Assembly (NCBI GenBank): GCA_046597185.1
Contig: JBKJLF010000114.1
Coordinates: 1 to 13,046 of the forward strand
Direction of reading: 5' to 3'
DNA from: CAMBDR01 sp046597185
Lineage (GTDB): Bacteria > Pseudomonadota > Gammaproteobacteria > Burkholderiales > Burkholderiaceae_D
Length of the DNA stretch: 13,046 bases
The first letter of the stretch is position 1, and each line of letters opens with the position of its first letter. Positions 1 through 8,515 of this stretch are shown here, piece after piece. The notes beneath the pieces were generated by a model. That model saw only the letters and a list, made by a program, of their open reading frames with translations, had not been told where the DNA came from and did no database searches. The position numbers and the translations under genes are program-made.

Positions 1-3000
1 CCTTTTTTAAACCAGCGCGCAATGCGCTTGCCCAACGAATCCAGATAAGTGTAAGCCACCGGCACCACCACCAGCGTCAATACGGTAGAAGTGATGACGC
101 CACCAATCACCGCCCGCCCCATCGGTGCCTGCATTTCGCCCCCATCCCCCAAACCAATGGCCATGGGCAACATGCCAAACACCATGGCCAGCGTGGTCAT
201 TAAAATCGGACGCAAACGCACTTGCCCGGCCTGCAAAATCGCCTCGGTACGGCTCAAACCATTTCTTTGCCCATGATTGCTAAAATCCACCAGCAAAATC
301 GCGTTCTTGGTCACCAGCCCCAGCAACATGATGCAGCCGATAATCGAGAAAATATTCAAGGTGCTGCCCGTTAACACCAAGGCCAAAAACACCCCCACCA
401 GCGACAACGGCAAGGACAGCATAATCGCAATCGGTTGCAAGAAACTGCCAAACTGCGAACCCAATACCAGGTAAATAAAAATCACCGCAATCGCCACCGC
501 ACCCAGGGCAGAAGTGATCACATTTGCCGTCTCTTCCGCTTTACCACCAATATCAAAATTCACGCCGTCCGGCAAGACCAGCGACTTGGTGAGCTTGTCG
601 ATTTCTTTATTCACTTCGCTTTCAGGGCGGCCCTCAATCCCCGCGTAAATCGCCACCCGGCGTTGTAAATCCTGGCGCTTAATCGCCTGTGGGCTGGACG
701 AAGGGATAAATTCCACCACCTGGCGCAGCGGTATCATGATCGGTTTGCCATCGGCATCAAGCTTGTTACTGGCCAGCGCTAAATCGGCAATGTCACGCAG
801 TTTTTGCCGGCCGGACTTGGGCAATTGCACATTCACTTCATAGCTTTGCCCATCATCGGCTTGCCAGTGGCTGACGGTATCGCCCGCAATAAAGGGCCGT
901 AGCGCGCTACCCACCTGCTGCACCGACAAACCCAAATCGCTGGCCAATTCATTGTTGATTTTGATGGTGGTGGAGGGGTTGGCCTTGGCCAGACTGTATT
1001 CAATATCGACCACACCCTTGACCTTGCCCATCTTGGCCATGAGGTCGCGCGCCACGCCATCGAGCTTGCCCGTGTCTTGCCCTAAAATGGCAATGAAAAT
1101 CGATTTATGGCCACCAACCGAGGTTTCCAAACCCGCAATCGTGCTGATGCGCTCGCGCAGCAAAGGTTCCAGCACCTGTTGCGAGCGTCGCTGCGTGCGC
1201 TTGCGGTCGGTCAGTTTCAAATCGACATAAGCATTATTACGCCCTTCATTGCTACCCACCCGGGTGATGATGCTATCGATCTCGGGAAAGGCCTTGAGCG
1301 CCGCTTCCACTTGCTGCACCTTGCTATTGGTATATTGCAAGCTGGAGCCAACCGGGGTTTTTAAACTGATCGAAATATAACCACCATCTGATTGCGGCAT
1401 AAATTCACCGCCAATCAAGGGCAGCAGAAAAAAGCTACTGGCAAAAATCGCCAGCGCCAGCGCCAAGGTGGTTTTGCGCCAAACCAGCGCCCAGGCCAAA
1501 GCAACACCATATACCGCGTGTAATTTCTCAACCTGGCCCTCAATCCAGTGCATGAAGCGGCCCAACCAGGGCAGATATTTGAAGCGGTCTTTCACCGGAT
1601 CGGGCCACACCGAGGAGAGCATCGGGTCGAGTGTAAAACTGACAAACAGGGAAACCAATACCGCCACCGTCACGGTTAAGCCAAACTGGAAGAAAAAACG
1701 CCCGATAATACCCGTCATAAACGCCACCGGTACAAACACCGCCACAATCGCAAAGGTGGTGGCCATCACCGCCAGACCAATTTCATTGGTGCCATCGCTG
1801 GCCGAATCGTGATGGTTTTTACCCATGCTCATGTGGCGTACGATGTTTTCTCGTACCACAATGGCGTCATCAATCAACAAACCAATGCATAAACTGAGCG
1901 CCATCAGGGTTAATAGATTGAGGGTAAAGCCCATGGCGTACATGGCAATAAAACTCGCCATCACCGCAATGGGCAGCGTTAAGCCAGTAATAATCGTGCT
2001 GCGCCAGGAATGCAGGAACAGGAACACGATAATCATGGTCAAGCCAGCGCCTTCCAAAATGGTGTGCTTGACGTTATCAAGCTGAGCCTGGATGTTTTCC
2101 GAGTCCGAATTGAGCATGCGTAATTGCACGTCTTTGGGTAAGGCTTTTTGAATCGAAAGCATGGCCTTTTGCACCGCTTCGCCCACTTCCACAATATTCG
2201 CTTCCTGGGTTTTGGTGACGTAAAAGCTGATGGCAGGCTTGCCATTGATGCGCGAAATCGAATTTTCTTCGTGCTCACCATCAATAATGTCGGCCACTTG
2301 CGCCAGATACACATTGCCGCCGGGGCGCTGCGCCACGATGATGCGGCCAAACCCACGTGCTTGCTTGATTTTACCTTCGATCCGGATTAATTGCTCTTGA
2401 CTGCCATAGCTGATATTGCCAGCAGGCAGATTTTGATTGGTGAGTTGAATCGCCCGTAAAATTTCATCCACCCCGATTTTTTGCGCCAGCATTTGTTCCG
2501 GCTTGAGGTTGATTAAAATTTGCCGCTGACTATTGCCATTGGTATTGACTTGCGCCACGCCAGCAATATTTTGCAAGCGCTTGGTGACCACCTGATCGCT
2601 TAAGGTGGATAAATCGCGCAAGCTTTTTGTGTCCGATGTCATCACCAACACCGAAATCGGTTCGGCGTTTTCATTTTCAATCCGGGCGATATACGGGTCT
2701 TTTGCTTCTTTGGGAAAACTCGGCCGGATTTGCGCCACTTTATCGCGCAATTCTTGTACCGCTTTATCCAGATTGATGTTCAATTGAAATTCAATCGCGG
2801 TGCCGCTACGCCCTTCAACTGATGTGCTGCGAATTCGTTTGATGCCGCCAACGGTATTGGCAACATCTTCAATCGGCTTGGTGATATCGGCTTCCACCGC
2901 CTCGGCCGAGGCACCCGGATAAGCGACGGAAATAAAGGCCACCGGAATTTCGACATTGGGCATGCGCTCCACCCCCAGCCGATTATAGGCAAACAAACCC

Positions 3001-3071
3001 AGAACCATAATCGCGATCATGACCATGGCGGCAAATACCGGGTTGTTAATGCTGACTTTGGTAATCCACAT
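1..3071 (-). CDS. RND efflux transporter permease (AcrB/HAE1-type), C-terminus beyond window
   Basis: Inner-membrane proton/drug antiporter of a tripartite RND pump. I translated 1,023 residues from ATG at 3071 to the left edge with no stop. AcrB-type permeases are about 1,030-1,050 residues, so only the last few are missing. The N-terminus (MWITKVSINNPVF) leads straight into TM1. The proton-relay aspartate pair sits in LLIDDAIVVREN at about residues 401-402 (AcrB D407/D408), and the relay lysine in GLVTKNAILLVDF at about residue 922 (AcrB K940). The two-fold repeat of TM bundle plus large periplasmic loops is intact. The start lies 4 bases after the adaptor stop, with an AAGG Shine-Dalgarno inside the adaptor end, so the two are translated from one message. 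The relay residues indicate proton-driven export. The substrate cannot be told; multidrug (HAE1) fits better than metal. No outer-membrane channel gene is visible; it may lie to the left or be a shared TolC. Confidence 0.96.
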   Translation of the reverse strand, partial: MWITKVSINNPVFAAMVMIAIMVLGLFAYNRLGVERMPNVEIPVAFISVAYPGASAEAVEADITKPIEDVANTVGGIKRIRSTSVEGRSGTAIEFQLNINLDKAVQELRDKVAQIRPSFPKEAKDPYIARIENENAEPISVLVMTSDTKSLRDLSTLSDQVVTKRLQNIAGVAQVNTNGNSQRQILINLKPEQMLAQKIGVDEILRAIQLTNQNLPAGNISYGSQEQLIRIEGKIKQARGFGRIIVAQRPGGNVYLAQVADIIDGEHEENSISRINGKPAISFYVTKTQEANIVEVGEAVQKAMLSIQKALPKDVQLRMLNSDSENIQAQLDNVKHTILEGAGLTMIIVFLFLHSWRSTIITGLTLPIAVMASFIAMYAMGFTLNLLTLMALSLCIGLLIDDAIVVRENIVRHMSMGKNHHDSASDGTNEIGLAVMATTFAIVAVFVPVAFMTGIIGRFFFQFGLTVTVAVLVSLFVSFTLDPMLSSVWPDPVKDRFKYLPWLGRFMHWIEGQVEKLHAVYGVALAWALVWRKTTLALALAIFASSFFLLPLIGGEFMPQSDGGYISISLKTPVGSSLQYTNSKVQQVEAALKAFPEIDSIITRVGSNEGRNNAYVDLKLTDRKRTQRRSQQVLEPLLRERISTIAGLETSVGGHKSIFIAILGQDTGKLDGVARDLMAKMGKVKGVVDIEYSLAKANPSTTIKINNELASDLGLSVQQVGSALRPFIAGDTVSHWQADDGQSYEVNVQLPKSGRQKLRDIADLALASNKLDADGKPIMIPLRQVVEFIPSSSPQAIKRQDLQRRVAIYAGIEGRPESEVNKEIDKLTKSLVLPDGVNFDIGGKAEETANVITSALGAVAIAVIFIYLVLGSQFGSFLQPIAIMLSLPLSLVGVFLALVLTGSTLNIFSIIGCIMLLGLVTKNAILLVDFSNHGQRNGLSRTEAILQAGQVRLRPILMTTLAMVFGMLPMAIGLGDGGEMQAPMGRAVIGGVITSTVLTLVVVPVAYTYLDSLGKRIARWFKK

Positions 3072-3075
3072 GACA

Positions 3076-4305
3076 TTAACCCTTGGTAGGTGAGCTGGCG
3101 CTGGCGGTATCGCTGGCCTTGCCGGGTTCGCCCGGCAGTTTGACAATTTGTCCCGGTTTAATATCGGGCAGCGGCACCGCCAAAATGCGCATGCCCGCAC
3201 TTAAGCCGCTACTCACTTCGACCAGATTTTCATCATCATTGCGCAAACCCAATTGCACCGTGCGGGCCACGATTTTATTTTTTTCAATCGCATACACCAC
3301 GGTGCTGCCATTTTGCTCGCGCAAGGCGGTAATTGCGACCAAGGGGGCGCTGGCACTTTGATCGGTGGTGATGTGGCCCTTGGCAAACATGCCACCTTTA
3401 AGTGTACCGTCCGGGTTGGCAACATCGATATGCACGATGATGGCGCGCGAGCCGGGTTCGGTGGTCGGGTTGATGCGGCTGACCTTGCCTTCAAATTGAC
3501 GATTGGCAAAACCATCGACCTTAAATAAAACCGTTTGCTTGATTTTGATGCGGGCAATATCGCTGGCGGGCACTTGCGCTTCCAAATTGAGTAAGCTTAA
3601 ATCGACGATGCCATACAAGGGTTGATCTGGCGAGATTTTTTCCCCCGCCTGTGCGTGGCGGCGGCTGATAATGCCATCAATGGGCGCATGCACCACACTG
3701 TCGGCAATCGCGATCCGGGCGATTTGCGCATTCGCCTGGGCCGATTTGACATTGGCCTGCGCCAGCTCCACACTGTTTTGGCTGGTGTCGTAAGCGTTTT
3801 TGGAGATGTAGTTTTGTTTGAGCAAGGCTTGATTGGCAAGATTGTTTTTACTGGCCAAACCCATGCGCGCCTGTGCTTCTTCCAGGCTGGCGTGTTGGCT
3901 GGCCAGGCGCGCTTGCAGTTCAGCATTGTCCAGCCGCGCAATCACTTGGCCACGTTTTACGGGCATGCCCTCTTGCACTAAAACCGCTTGTAATTGGCCC
4001 CCCACTTTGGCTTTCACCGTGGTTTGCACCACAGGCGTTAAAGAGCCGGAGATTGGCAAGGTGAGTTGTAAGGATCGTGCTTCAACCAGGCTGATATCGC
4101 TGTGCGCTAATTCCAGCACTGGCATGGCTTTGGTGTCTTGTTTTGCGTCTTGTTTTGCAGCGGTTTGGGGGGATGTGTTGGCCTTGGGTTGTAACATCAC
4201 CCAACTGCTGGTGGCAAGGCCAAGCAGGATCAGGGTAGCGGCGGACCATGGCAAAAGGCGGCTGCGTTTTTTTGCAACAGCAGAGGTAAGCGATTCTGGT
4301 TTCAT
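3076..4305 (-). CDS. RND efflux periplasmic adaptor (membrane fusion protein, HlyD/AcrA family)
   Basis: 409-residue adaptor linking the inner-membrane permease to an outer-membrane channel. Residues about 17-38 form a hydrophobic N-terminal anchor with no lipobox Cys, so it is membrane-anchored rather than a lipoprotein. A lipoyl half-motif follows at about 90-125 (VKAKVGGQLQAVLVQEGMPV), then an Ala/Gln-rich alpha-hairpin at about 125-195, the second lipoyl half (DGIISRRHAQAGEKI), a beta-barrel domain at about 235-310 and a membrane-proximal domain to about 390. The C-terminal tail is Ser/Thr/Ala-rich. It is the first gene of the leftward pump operon, and the permease starts 4 bases after its stop. 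The ATG at 4305 has only a weak GAGAAA ribosome site, but it is the first Met before the anchor. A helically phased TAAAG repeat lies just upstream and may be its operator. Confidence 0.94.
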   Translation of the reverse strand: MKPESLTSAVAKKRSRLLPWSAATLILLGLATSSWVMLQPKANTSPQTAAKQDAKQDTKAMPVLELAHSDISLVEARSLQLTLPISGSLTPVVQTTVKAKVGGQLQAVLVQEGMPVKRGQVIARLDNAELQARLASQHASLEEAQARMGLASKNNLANQALLKQNYISKNAYDTSQNSVELAQANVKSAQANAQIARIAIADSVVHAPIDGIISRRHAQAGEKISPDQPLYGIVDLSLLNLEAQVPASDIARIKIKQTVLFKVDGFANRQFEGKVSRINPTTEPGSRAIIVHIDVANPDGTLKGGMFAKGHITTDQSASAPLVAITALREQNGSTVVYAIEKNKIVARTVQLGLRNDDENLVEVSSGLSAGMRILAVPLPDIKPGQIVKLPGEPGKASDTASASSPTKG

Positions 4306-4339
4306 GATTTCTCAATGGCCCTTGCTTGAAATGGGTTGT

Positions 4340-4376
4340 GCTAAAGTGGCATAAAGTAGGCTAAAGCAAAGTTTAG
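4340..4376 (-). promoter_or_regulatory. Three helically phased TAAAG repeats upstream of the RND operon
   Basis: TAAAG occurs at 4342, 4352 and 4362, exactly 10 bp apart. The outer two extend to GCTAAAG at 4340-4346 and 4360-4366, 20 bp apart. A TTTAG in the opposite sense follows at 4372. The array starts about 37 bp upstream of the adaptor ATG, where the operon promoter or leader must lie. One-turn spacing puts each copy on the same face of the helix, as expected for a binding site of a multimeric regulator. No regulator gene is in the window, so the function is inferred. Confidence 0.35.
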
Positions 4377-4496
4377 TACAAATGAATTGCGATGAAATGC
4401 ATTTTTCTTTACTTGAGCGGTAGAATTGCTAACTTGAAACAGGATTGCTGAAAATTGAACTTTGCAAACAAAAACGGGGGTTGCCGGATTGTGCTT

Positions 4497-4526
4497 TGTG
4501 ATCTTGCAGCGGATTCCATCTATATT
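4497..4526 (+). promoter_or_regulatory. Possible sigma-70 promoter of plsY
   Basis: TTGTGA (4497-4502), an 18-bp spacer and TATATT (4521-4526, one mismatch to TATAAT) precede plsY, giving a leader of about 25 bases. A strong GAAGGAG ribosome site sits just before the ATG at 4556. The -35 is imperfect and other registers are possible. Confidence 0.35.
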
Positions 4527-4555
4527 AACGTAAAATGAAACATTGAAGGAGAATT

Positions 4556-5185
4556 ATGTATACCGCGTTGTCCGCTTTTGTTGCTTATTTGATTGGTTCG
4601 ATTTCGTTCGCCGTGGTCGTGAGTAAAGTATTTGGCTTATCCGACCCCCGCACGTATGGTTCGAAGAATCCGGGAGCCACCAATGTGTTGCGATCTGGTA
4701 ATAAGAAGGCTGCCATTCTTACCTTGATTGGCGATGCCTGGAAAGGTTGGATTGCGGTATTTATCGCTGCGACCTGGGGTGCTCAATGGGGCTTGACCGA
4801 TATTGGCGTGGCCCTGGTGGCGTTGGCGGTATTTTTAGGGCATTTGTGGCCGGTGTTTTTCAGGTTTGTGGGTGGTAAAGGCGTGGCGACTGCGCTGGGT
4901 GTGTTGCTTGGCTTAAACCCGTGGTTGGGCTTGGCGACGGCGGTAACCTGGCTGGTGGTGGCGTATGCGTTTCGCTATTCGTCGTTGGCGGCTTTAATCG
5001 CGTCTTTATTTGCGCCGTTTTACTATGGTTTATTGTTTGGACTGGATGCCAAGTGGCTTGCGGTGGCGGCCATGAGTGTGCTGTTACTATATCGCCATGG
5101 TGCCAATATCGCCAATCTGATGGCGGGAAAAGAAAGCCGCATCGGCAGTAAAGCGGATGCGGCACATCATAAGAAAACGAAATAA
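4556..5185 (+). CDS. plsY: Glycerol-3-phosphate acyltransferase PlsY
   Basis: Integral membrane enzyme that transfers an acyl group from acyl-phosphate (made by PlsX) to glycerol-3-phosphate, the first step of phosphatidic acid synthesis. The 209-residue protein has the usual family length and about seven hydrophobic helices. The three conserved loop motifs are all present: GSISFAVVVSK with GSKNPGATNVLR near the N-terminus, GHLWPVFFRFVGGKGVAT in the middle, and RHGANIANLMAGKESRIG near the C-terminus. GDAWKGW is a further family motif. The ATG at 4556 follows GAAGGAG at ideal spacing. It is transcribed divergently from the RND operon and looks monocistronic. The C-terminal tail is short and basic. 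Confidence 0.97.
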   Translation: MYTALSAFVAYLIGSISFAVVVSKVFGLSDPRTYGSKNPGATNVLRSGNKKAAILTLIGDAWKGWIAVFIAATWGAQWGLTDIGVALVALAVFLGHLWPVFFRFVGGKGVATALGVLLGLNPWLGLATAVTWLVVAYAFRYSSLAALIASLFAPFYYGLLFGLDAKWLAVAAMSVLLLYRHGANIANLMAGKESRIGSKADAAHHKKTK

Positions 5186-5212
5186 TTTTTATTGTTGTCT
5201 GGTGTAAATAAT

Positions 5213-5440
5213 TCAGTATCTTTGCGGTGGGCGTGGGTGGTTTGAGATTTGCCGGGTGATTCTTTGCAGCGCAGGTTTGGTCGATTTTTTTTGCACCGCT
5301 TTGGCCGCCAAAAATAACATGCCAGTGAGCAAAACTGCATAAGCGCTGAGTGTCGCCATGGTGCTGGCAGGCAATGTCGCAACCCCTGTCGCGCCAGCAA
5401 GTAAAACTAAGGCAATCGTGGCTTTCATGAATGAATTCAT
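5213..5440 (-). CDS. Small two-helix membrane protein, unknown function
   Basis: 75-residue ORF. The start at 5440 (MNSFMKATIALV) is preceded by AGGAGAAGCA, a strong ribosome site; the longer reading frame up to 5506 has none. Residues about 5-25 and 29-47 are hydrophobic and could be two transmembrane helices, or a signal-like segment plus one helix. The C-terminal third is basic and Pro/Arg-rich (RITRQISNHPRPPQRY) and is probably cytoplasmic. It lies convergent with plsY, 27 bases apart, with no obvious shared hairpin terminator. I recognise no family. Confidence 0.6.
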   Translation of the reverse strand: MNSFMKATIALVLLAGATGVATLPASTMATLSAYAVLLTGMLFLAAKAVQKKSTKPALQRITRQISNHPRPPQRY

Positions 5441-5490
5441 TGCTTCTCCTGGGGATGCTTGCAATTGGGAAAAACTACTTAATGTGAGGT

Positions 5491-5499
5491 AATATAGCA
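5491..5499 (-). promoter_or_regulatory. Possible extended -10 box for the small membrane protein
   Basis: On the minus strand TGC-TATATT forms an extended -10 (TGn plus a one-mismatch TATAAT) about 50 bases upstream of the start at 5440. No good -35 is visible at 17 bp, which is acceptable for an extended -10 promoter. Confidence 0.3.
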
Positions 5500-5645
5500 C
5501 AGGCATTTCCCAAAGAAAAGGGGTGATTTGCGAAATTTGGCAAAATTTTCTTCGGTGTGCTTGTTGAGCGCTGGTGCGGCGGCTTAATTGATGTCATTAT
5601 GCGCTGCATGACCGCATCTTATTGTCAATTAACTTTGGAGAAATG

Positions 5646-6440
5646 ATGTTTAGCAAAGCAATCGTCCGCCTGCCTGCCGCCAATTTTGCCGATGGCTTAA
5701 CCACCGTGAGCCTGGGCAAACCCGATTTTGCCAAAACCCTGGTACAGCATCAGGCTTATTGTGCAGCCTTGCAGCAATGCGGCTTAAGTTTGACCCATTT
5801 GCCTGCCGATGCGCGTTACCCCGATTCCACCTTTGTTGAAGACGTGGCTATTTTGACCGCCAAAGGCGCGATACTTACCTTGCCGGGTGCGGCCAGCCGT
5901 GCGGGTGAGGTGGCGCATATGAAAACCGTGCTGCCTGAGTTTTATGCGGACATAGCTGAAATTGTCGCACCCGGTACCCTTGATGGTGGCGATATTTGCG
6001 AAGCTGGCGATCATTTTTTAATTGGCATTTCTTTGCGCACCAATGAAGAAGGCGCGCGCCAGTTAGCGGCGTGGTTGGCGCAGCGCGGTTACACATCCGA
6101 CACCATCGATATTCGTCAGGTGCCGGGTATTTTGCATTTGAAAAGTGGCATTGGGTATGTGGCGCAAAACAGGGAACAAGCGTCCGGCAAAGGCCATATG
6201 GTGGTGATTGATGCGCTGGCAGCGCACCCCGCTTTGCAGCGTTTTGAGCTGGTACGGGTTAGCCCAGAAGAAGATTATGCCGCCAATTGCGTCAGCGTCA
6301 ACGATTATGTGTTGATGCCGGCGGGCTATCCCAACTTGGCATCGAGTTTGCGCGCGCTGGGTTATGCGATTATTGCGCTGGATATGTCAGAATATCAAAA
6401 AATGGATGGCGGTTTGAGTTGTTTGTCCTTGCGTTTTTAA
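5646..6440 (+). CDS. ddaH: Dimethylarginine dimethylaminohydrolase (DDAH)
   Basis: Amidinotransferase-superfamily enzyme hydrolysing N-omega-methylated arginines to citrulline and methylamines; arginine deiminase is the main alternative reaction in the superfamily. The 264-residue length matches bacterial DDAH (about 255 residues), whereas arginine deiminases are about 400. The nucleophilic Cys is Cys259 in KMDGGLSCLSLRF, the catalytic His is His164 in GILHLKS, and the substrate-binding acids lie in DSTFVEDVAI (60-69) and DGGD (113-116). I chose ATG 5646 because GGAG (5637-5640) is 5 bases upstream; an adjacent ATG at 5643 is only 2 bases from it. It appears monocistronic. Likely role: scavenging methylarginines from protein breakdown as a nitrogen source. 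Confidence 0.9.
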   Translation: MFSKAIVRLPAANFADGLTTVSLGKPDFAKTLVQHQAYCAALQQCGLSLTHLPADARYPDSTFVEDVAILTAKGAILTLPGAASRAGEVAHMKTVLPEFYADIAEIVAPGTLDGGDICEAGDHFLIGISLRTNEEGARQLAAWLAQRGYTSDTIDIRQVPGILHLKSGIGYVAQNREQASGKGHMVVIDALAAHPALQRFELVRVSPEEDYAANCVSVNDYVLMPAGYPNLASSLRALGYAIIALDMSEYQKMDGGLSCLSLRF

Positions 6441-6448
6441 ATCCTTGG

Positions 6449-6571
6449 CTAAGCCAGTGGGCGACCCAGCATAAACTCAGCGACCGAGCCTTCGGCCAAA
6501 TAATCTAGCCCGGTGATTTGGCTAAAGCGCTCAGTATTTCCCATGGCAAGGGCGCAACCCGCAATATTCAT
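6449..6571 (-). pseudogene. Degraded leftward coding remnant, unknown identity
   Basis: The 381-base gap between ddaH and the amine oxidase has no intact gene. The leftward frame ending at 6449 is open for 40 codons (MNIAGCALAMGNTERFSQIT, then a segment ending EFMLGRPLA). Upstream, to about 6690, short protein-like stretches continue in different frames (CSEEILHDNALFMRHAPPP; FDAAFDTVRCYKETNA), as expected of a decayed gene with frameshifts. The end loosely resembles nitroreductase/SagB-type C-termini (small-residue helix, then a hydrophobic strand ending GRP). That likeness is weak and I do not assign it. No ribosome site precedes the ATG. Confidence 0.3.
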
Positions 6572-6684
6572 GGCGGTGGCGCATGGCGCATGAACAGCGC
6601 ATTATCGTGCAAAATTTCTTCACTGCATTCGTCTCTTTGTAGCAACGCACGGTATCAAATGCCGCATCAAAATTAACATGCTCG

Positions 6685-6714
6685 TTTACCTGGCATGGCA
6701 ATCATCGTTATAGT
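6685..6714 (+). promoter_or_regulatory. Possible promoter of the amine oxidase gene
   Basis: TTTACC (6685-6690), an 18-bp spacer and TATAGT (6709-6714, one mismatch to TATAAT) lie about 108 bases before the chosen start at 6822. It is the best rightward match in the gap, but the -35 is only 4 of 6. Confidence 0.3.
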
Positions 6715-6821
6715 ATCCGCAGACTGGCCACCATCCCTTGCTGCGTTGTGGCCCTTGTCCACCTGCCACCGTTGACGGTTCCCCTTTTATCTTCCCAACT
6801 GATAGGGAGTCCAAACCCATC

Positions 6822-8456
6822 ATGAATTCTAAAAATCATCTGACTGATAGCACCGCCCCAATCGATCACCCTCAGGATTTAAGCACCAACCTCAAACGTC
6901 GCCGCTTCGGGCAGATGCTGGCGGCGGGGATTGGTAGCCTGACCTTGGCCAAGCCAGCCTTTGCCAAAGACACGCCCGCCCAGACCCAAGTGGATGTGAT
7001 CATCGTCGGTGCCGGTTTATCTGGCCTGATTGCAGCGCGCGAGCTTAGAAAAGCCGGCAAGTCGGTGCTGGTGCTGGAAGCGCGTGACCGGATTGGTGGG
7101 CGCATGGTGGGGCGCAAGACGATTCATGATGGCTATATCGATTTTGGCGGGCAATGGATGGGTGAAACCCAATATGAAATGAAAAGCTTGGTGGCAGAAC
7201 TGCAAATCAAACCGTTTATCAGCTATGAGCAGGGTTTGAGCATCCAGGCTTGGAACAACAAGCGCAGCGCGTTTAATGGCGATGTATCGCAATTGCTGGA
7301 AGGGGTGTGCGGCAAGCCCGACCCGGCGCATTTTCCGCCCAAATATTTGGACCAATGCAAGGCCAACAGCGCCAAACTACCCAATTGCGAGCATGATGCG
7401 GCCGAGGCTAAAATCTGGGGCAAATTGATGGCGATTTCGGCCACGGTGCCGCCGGATAAACCATGGGCGACCCCGAATGCGGTTGCTTTGGACAGCATCA
7501 CCTTTGAAACTTTTTTGAAAAACGAAGGCGCGCTGGAATATTCAAAATGGTTACCCAGCATGCAGGCCAGGATTGGTGGCTCGGGCGGGTTTGAGCCGAA
7601 AGATACTTCGGTCTTGCACATGGCGTGGACCCAGCGCGTCGGGCCGCAAGCCGAAACGCCTGAGAAGTGGCTATTGCATGGTGGTGCCGGGCAAATTCCG
7701 GCGCTGCTGGAAAAACAATTGGGCCAGGCCATCATGCTCAATACGGCTGTGACCAAGATCGATCATCGCGACCCGAAAAGCATTAAAGTGTTTGCTCTGG
7801 TGGGCAAAAACGGCAACAACGTCACCATGAGCGCGCGTGCCGTGATTATTGCGATTCCGCCATCGCTACGCGCCAAAATCAGCTTCACCCCGGCCTTGCC
7901 CGCGCAATATACCAACTTCATGGCGGGCGCACCGATGGGGTCGATTTCCAAAGTGCATGCGATTTTTGACAAAGCCTTTTGGCGCGAAGAATGTTACAGC
8001 GGCAGTGCGGCCAGCAATGCCAAAACCTGCGAATTTATTGCTGACAGCTCCCCACCGTGCGGCGTGCCCGGGATTTTGACTTCGTTTATTGCGGGCGACC
8101 GTAATCTGGAACTGATCAACGCGCCCAAGGAGGATGTGCAAAAACTGGTGCTGGATGAAATGGCCAGCTTCTTTGGCCCGATGGTGCAAAGCCATGTCAA
8201 GGATTTTGTCTGGATCAAATGGCAAAAAGAAGAATGGACTGGTGGTGCGTTCACGGCCTTCATGAAGCCGGGCACCTGGACCGACAGCGGTGCCGACGGT
8301 TGGCGCAAGCCGATTAATGGCATTTTCTGGGCGGGAACCGAAGCCTCTGAACGTTGGCCGGGTTATTTTGATGGCGCGATACGGGCTGGCAAAATGGCCA
8401 GCCTGGCGGCATTGGAGAAAATGTTGCTGGAGCAGGAAGAAGTTTGCGCTGCCTGA
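6822..8456 (+). CDS. Tat-exported flavin monoamine oxidase family protein
   Basis: 544-residue FAD-dependent amine oxidase, predicted to oxidise an amine to the imine/aldehyde with release of hydrogen peroxide. Residues 24-50 form a twin-arginine signal: KRRRFGQML, a hydrophobic stretch, then AKPAFAKD with a likely cleavage after AFA. The Rossmann nucleotide-binding site is VIIVGAGLSGLIAAREL (GxGxxG at 63-68), followed by the ribose-binding Glu86 and the RIGGR motif (90-94). The C-terminal FAD motif is FWAGTEASERWPGYFDGA (about 503-520). Mitochondrial MAOs attach FAD through a Cys at a different C-terminal site that I do not see here, so FAD is probably non-covalent. The ATG at 6822 directly precedes the Tat peptide, with AGGGAG about 13 bases upstream; the open frame extends to 6738 but adds an implausible N-terminus. 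Substrate unknown. A periplasmic location suggests catabolism of external amines. Confidence 0.88.
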   Translation: MNSKNHLTDSTAPIDHPQDLSTNLKRRRFGQMLAAGIGSLTLAKPAFAKDTPAQTQVDVIIVGAGLSGLIAARELRKAGKSVLVLEARDRIGGRMVGRKTIHDGYIDFGGQWMGETQYEMKSLVAELQIKPFISYEQGLSIQAWNNKRSAFNGDVSQLLEGVCGKPDPAHFPPKYLDQCKANSAKLPNCEHDAAEAKIWGKLMAISATVPPDKPWATPNAVALDSITFETFLKNEGALEYSKWLPSMQARIGGSGGFEPKDTSVLHMAWTQRVGPQAETPEKWLLHGGAGQIPALLEKQLGQAIMLNTAVTKIDHRDPKSIKVFALVGKNGNNVTMSARAVIIAIPPSLRAKISFTPALPAQYTNFMAGAPMGSISKVHAIFDKAFWREECYSGSAASNAKTCEFIADSSPPCGVPGILTSFIAGDRNLELINAPKEDVQKLVLDEMASFFGPMVQSHVKDFVWIKWQKEEWTGGAFTAFMKPGTWTDSGADGWRKPINGIFWAGTEASERWPGYFDGAIRAGKMASLAALEKMLLEQEEVCAA

Positions 8457-8481
8457 GGTGGTCACTGAGGTGGTCACTGAG
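8454..8481. repeat. Short tandem duplication at the end of the amine oxidase gene
   Basis: The 12-bp unit TGAGGTGGTCAC, starting at the stop codon, occurs twice (8454-8465 and 8466-8477) and is followed by TGAG. The duplication lies after the stop and does not change the protein. A 6-bp inverted repeat, GCCAGC/GCTGGC (8481-8486 and 8497-8502), follows without a T-run, so it is not a convincing terminator. Confidence 0.7.
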
Positions 8482-8515
8482 CCAGCGCAGCCTATTGCTG
8501 GCGTTGGAGGGGAGG

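Noticed and set aside
3083..4354. Several rightward open frames opposite the adaptor gene
   Set aside because: Antisense shadows: the leftward adaptor frame has clear domain motifs, while these have none and no ribosome sites.
6449..6571. SagB-type dehydrogenase fragment linked to a modified-peptide cluster
   Set aside because: Only a faint likeness at the C-terminal GRP end; upstream fragments do not match, and the double-glycine peptide is 2.4 kb away in a separate unit.
8481..8502. Hairpin after the amine oxidase as a terminator
   Set aside because: Stem of only 6 bp with a 10-base loop and no T-run on either strand.
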